Shown: positions 5,412 through 5,436 of the stretch, piece by piece
How the letters are laid out: every line of letters begins with the position of its first letter
How positions within the stretch are numbered: the first letter of the stretch is position 1
Source of the DNA: Lachnospiraceae bacterium
GTDB lineage: Bacteria > Bacillota > Clostridia > Lachnospirales > Lachnospiraceae
DNA: 5,436 bases
Direction: 5' to 3'
NCBI GenBank assembly: GCA_017443685.1
Contig: JAFSYD010000170.1
Location: forward strand, 1-5,436
Program-made: the position numbers and the translations under genes
Notes under the pieces: model-generated
What the model saw: only the letters and a program-made list of their open reading frames with translations
What the model was told of the DNA's origin: nothing
The model's database searches: none

Positions 5412-5436
5412 TTAATCTTCCTCGCACGGATATTTC
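5412..5436 (-). CDS. Possible C-terminal end of the gene upstream of the IIC gene
   Basis: On the minus strand an open frame enters from the right edge and reads KYPCEED, then TAA (5414-5412). The acidic end and the GC-rich hairpin 12 bases later fit the end of a real gene. Another frame stops at 5407-5409 and cannot be excluded. Seven codons are too few to name the protein. By context a PTS IIA subunit, a PRD-type regulator or a transketolase would be natural here, but nothing in these codons shows it. Confidence 0.3.

Noticed and set aside
1..5436. CRISPR array, insertion sequence, tRNA/rRNA gene or phage module
   Set aside because: No spaced direct repeats, transposase-like frame, terminal inverted repeats, tRNA-like cloverleaf or phage gene was seen. 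All large frames are housekeeping metabolism, transport or a membrane protein.

Overview
The window looks like chromosomal DNA from a Gram-positive anaerobe of the class Clostridia, most likely Lachnospiraceae-like. This rests on the strong GGAGG-type ribosome binding sites, codon use rich in ATC/GCG/CGG, the short MipB/TalC-type transaldolase and the UlaA-type PTS genes. It is an inference; no rRNA or other marker gene is present.

Layout. On the + strand, the left edge holds the last codons of an unidentified gene (1-71). A 273-residue membrane protein with two DUF3592-like extracytoplasmic/soluble repeats follows (152-973), closed by a good intrinsic terminator (about 1001-1032). Everything else reads on the minus strand and converges on that terminator. 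From right to left: a possible gene end at the right edge; an intergenic region with a perfect GC-rich palindrome; a UlaA-family PTS IIC permease (5308-3815); a UlaB-type PTS IIB protein (3706-3398); a short transaldolase (3368-2715); ribose-5-phosphate isomerase B (2633-2196); a weak terminator-like hairpin (about 2156-2117); a 285-base gap with a candidate promoter; and a Cof-type HAD sugar phosphatase (1910-1098).

How the genes work together. The IIC and IIB proteins would import a sugar or sugar-like compound and phosphorylate it. Transaldolase and RpiB act on pentose-phosphate-pathway intermediates. None of the specific ascorbate-pathway enzymes (UlaG, UlaD, UlaE, UlaF) and no IIA subunit are in the window. 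The imported compound therefore probably enters the pentose phosphate pathway, but its identity cannot be read from the sequence. A perfect extended -10 element between the IIC and IIB genes suggests that IIB-transaldolase-rpiB can also be transcribed separately from the permease. A strong hairpin between transaldolase and rpiB may adjust relative mRNA levels.

I see no mobile element, CRISPR array, tRNA or rRNA. The most unusual points are the unassigned PTS substrate, the internal promoter, and several intergenic hairpins.
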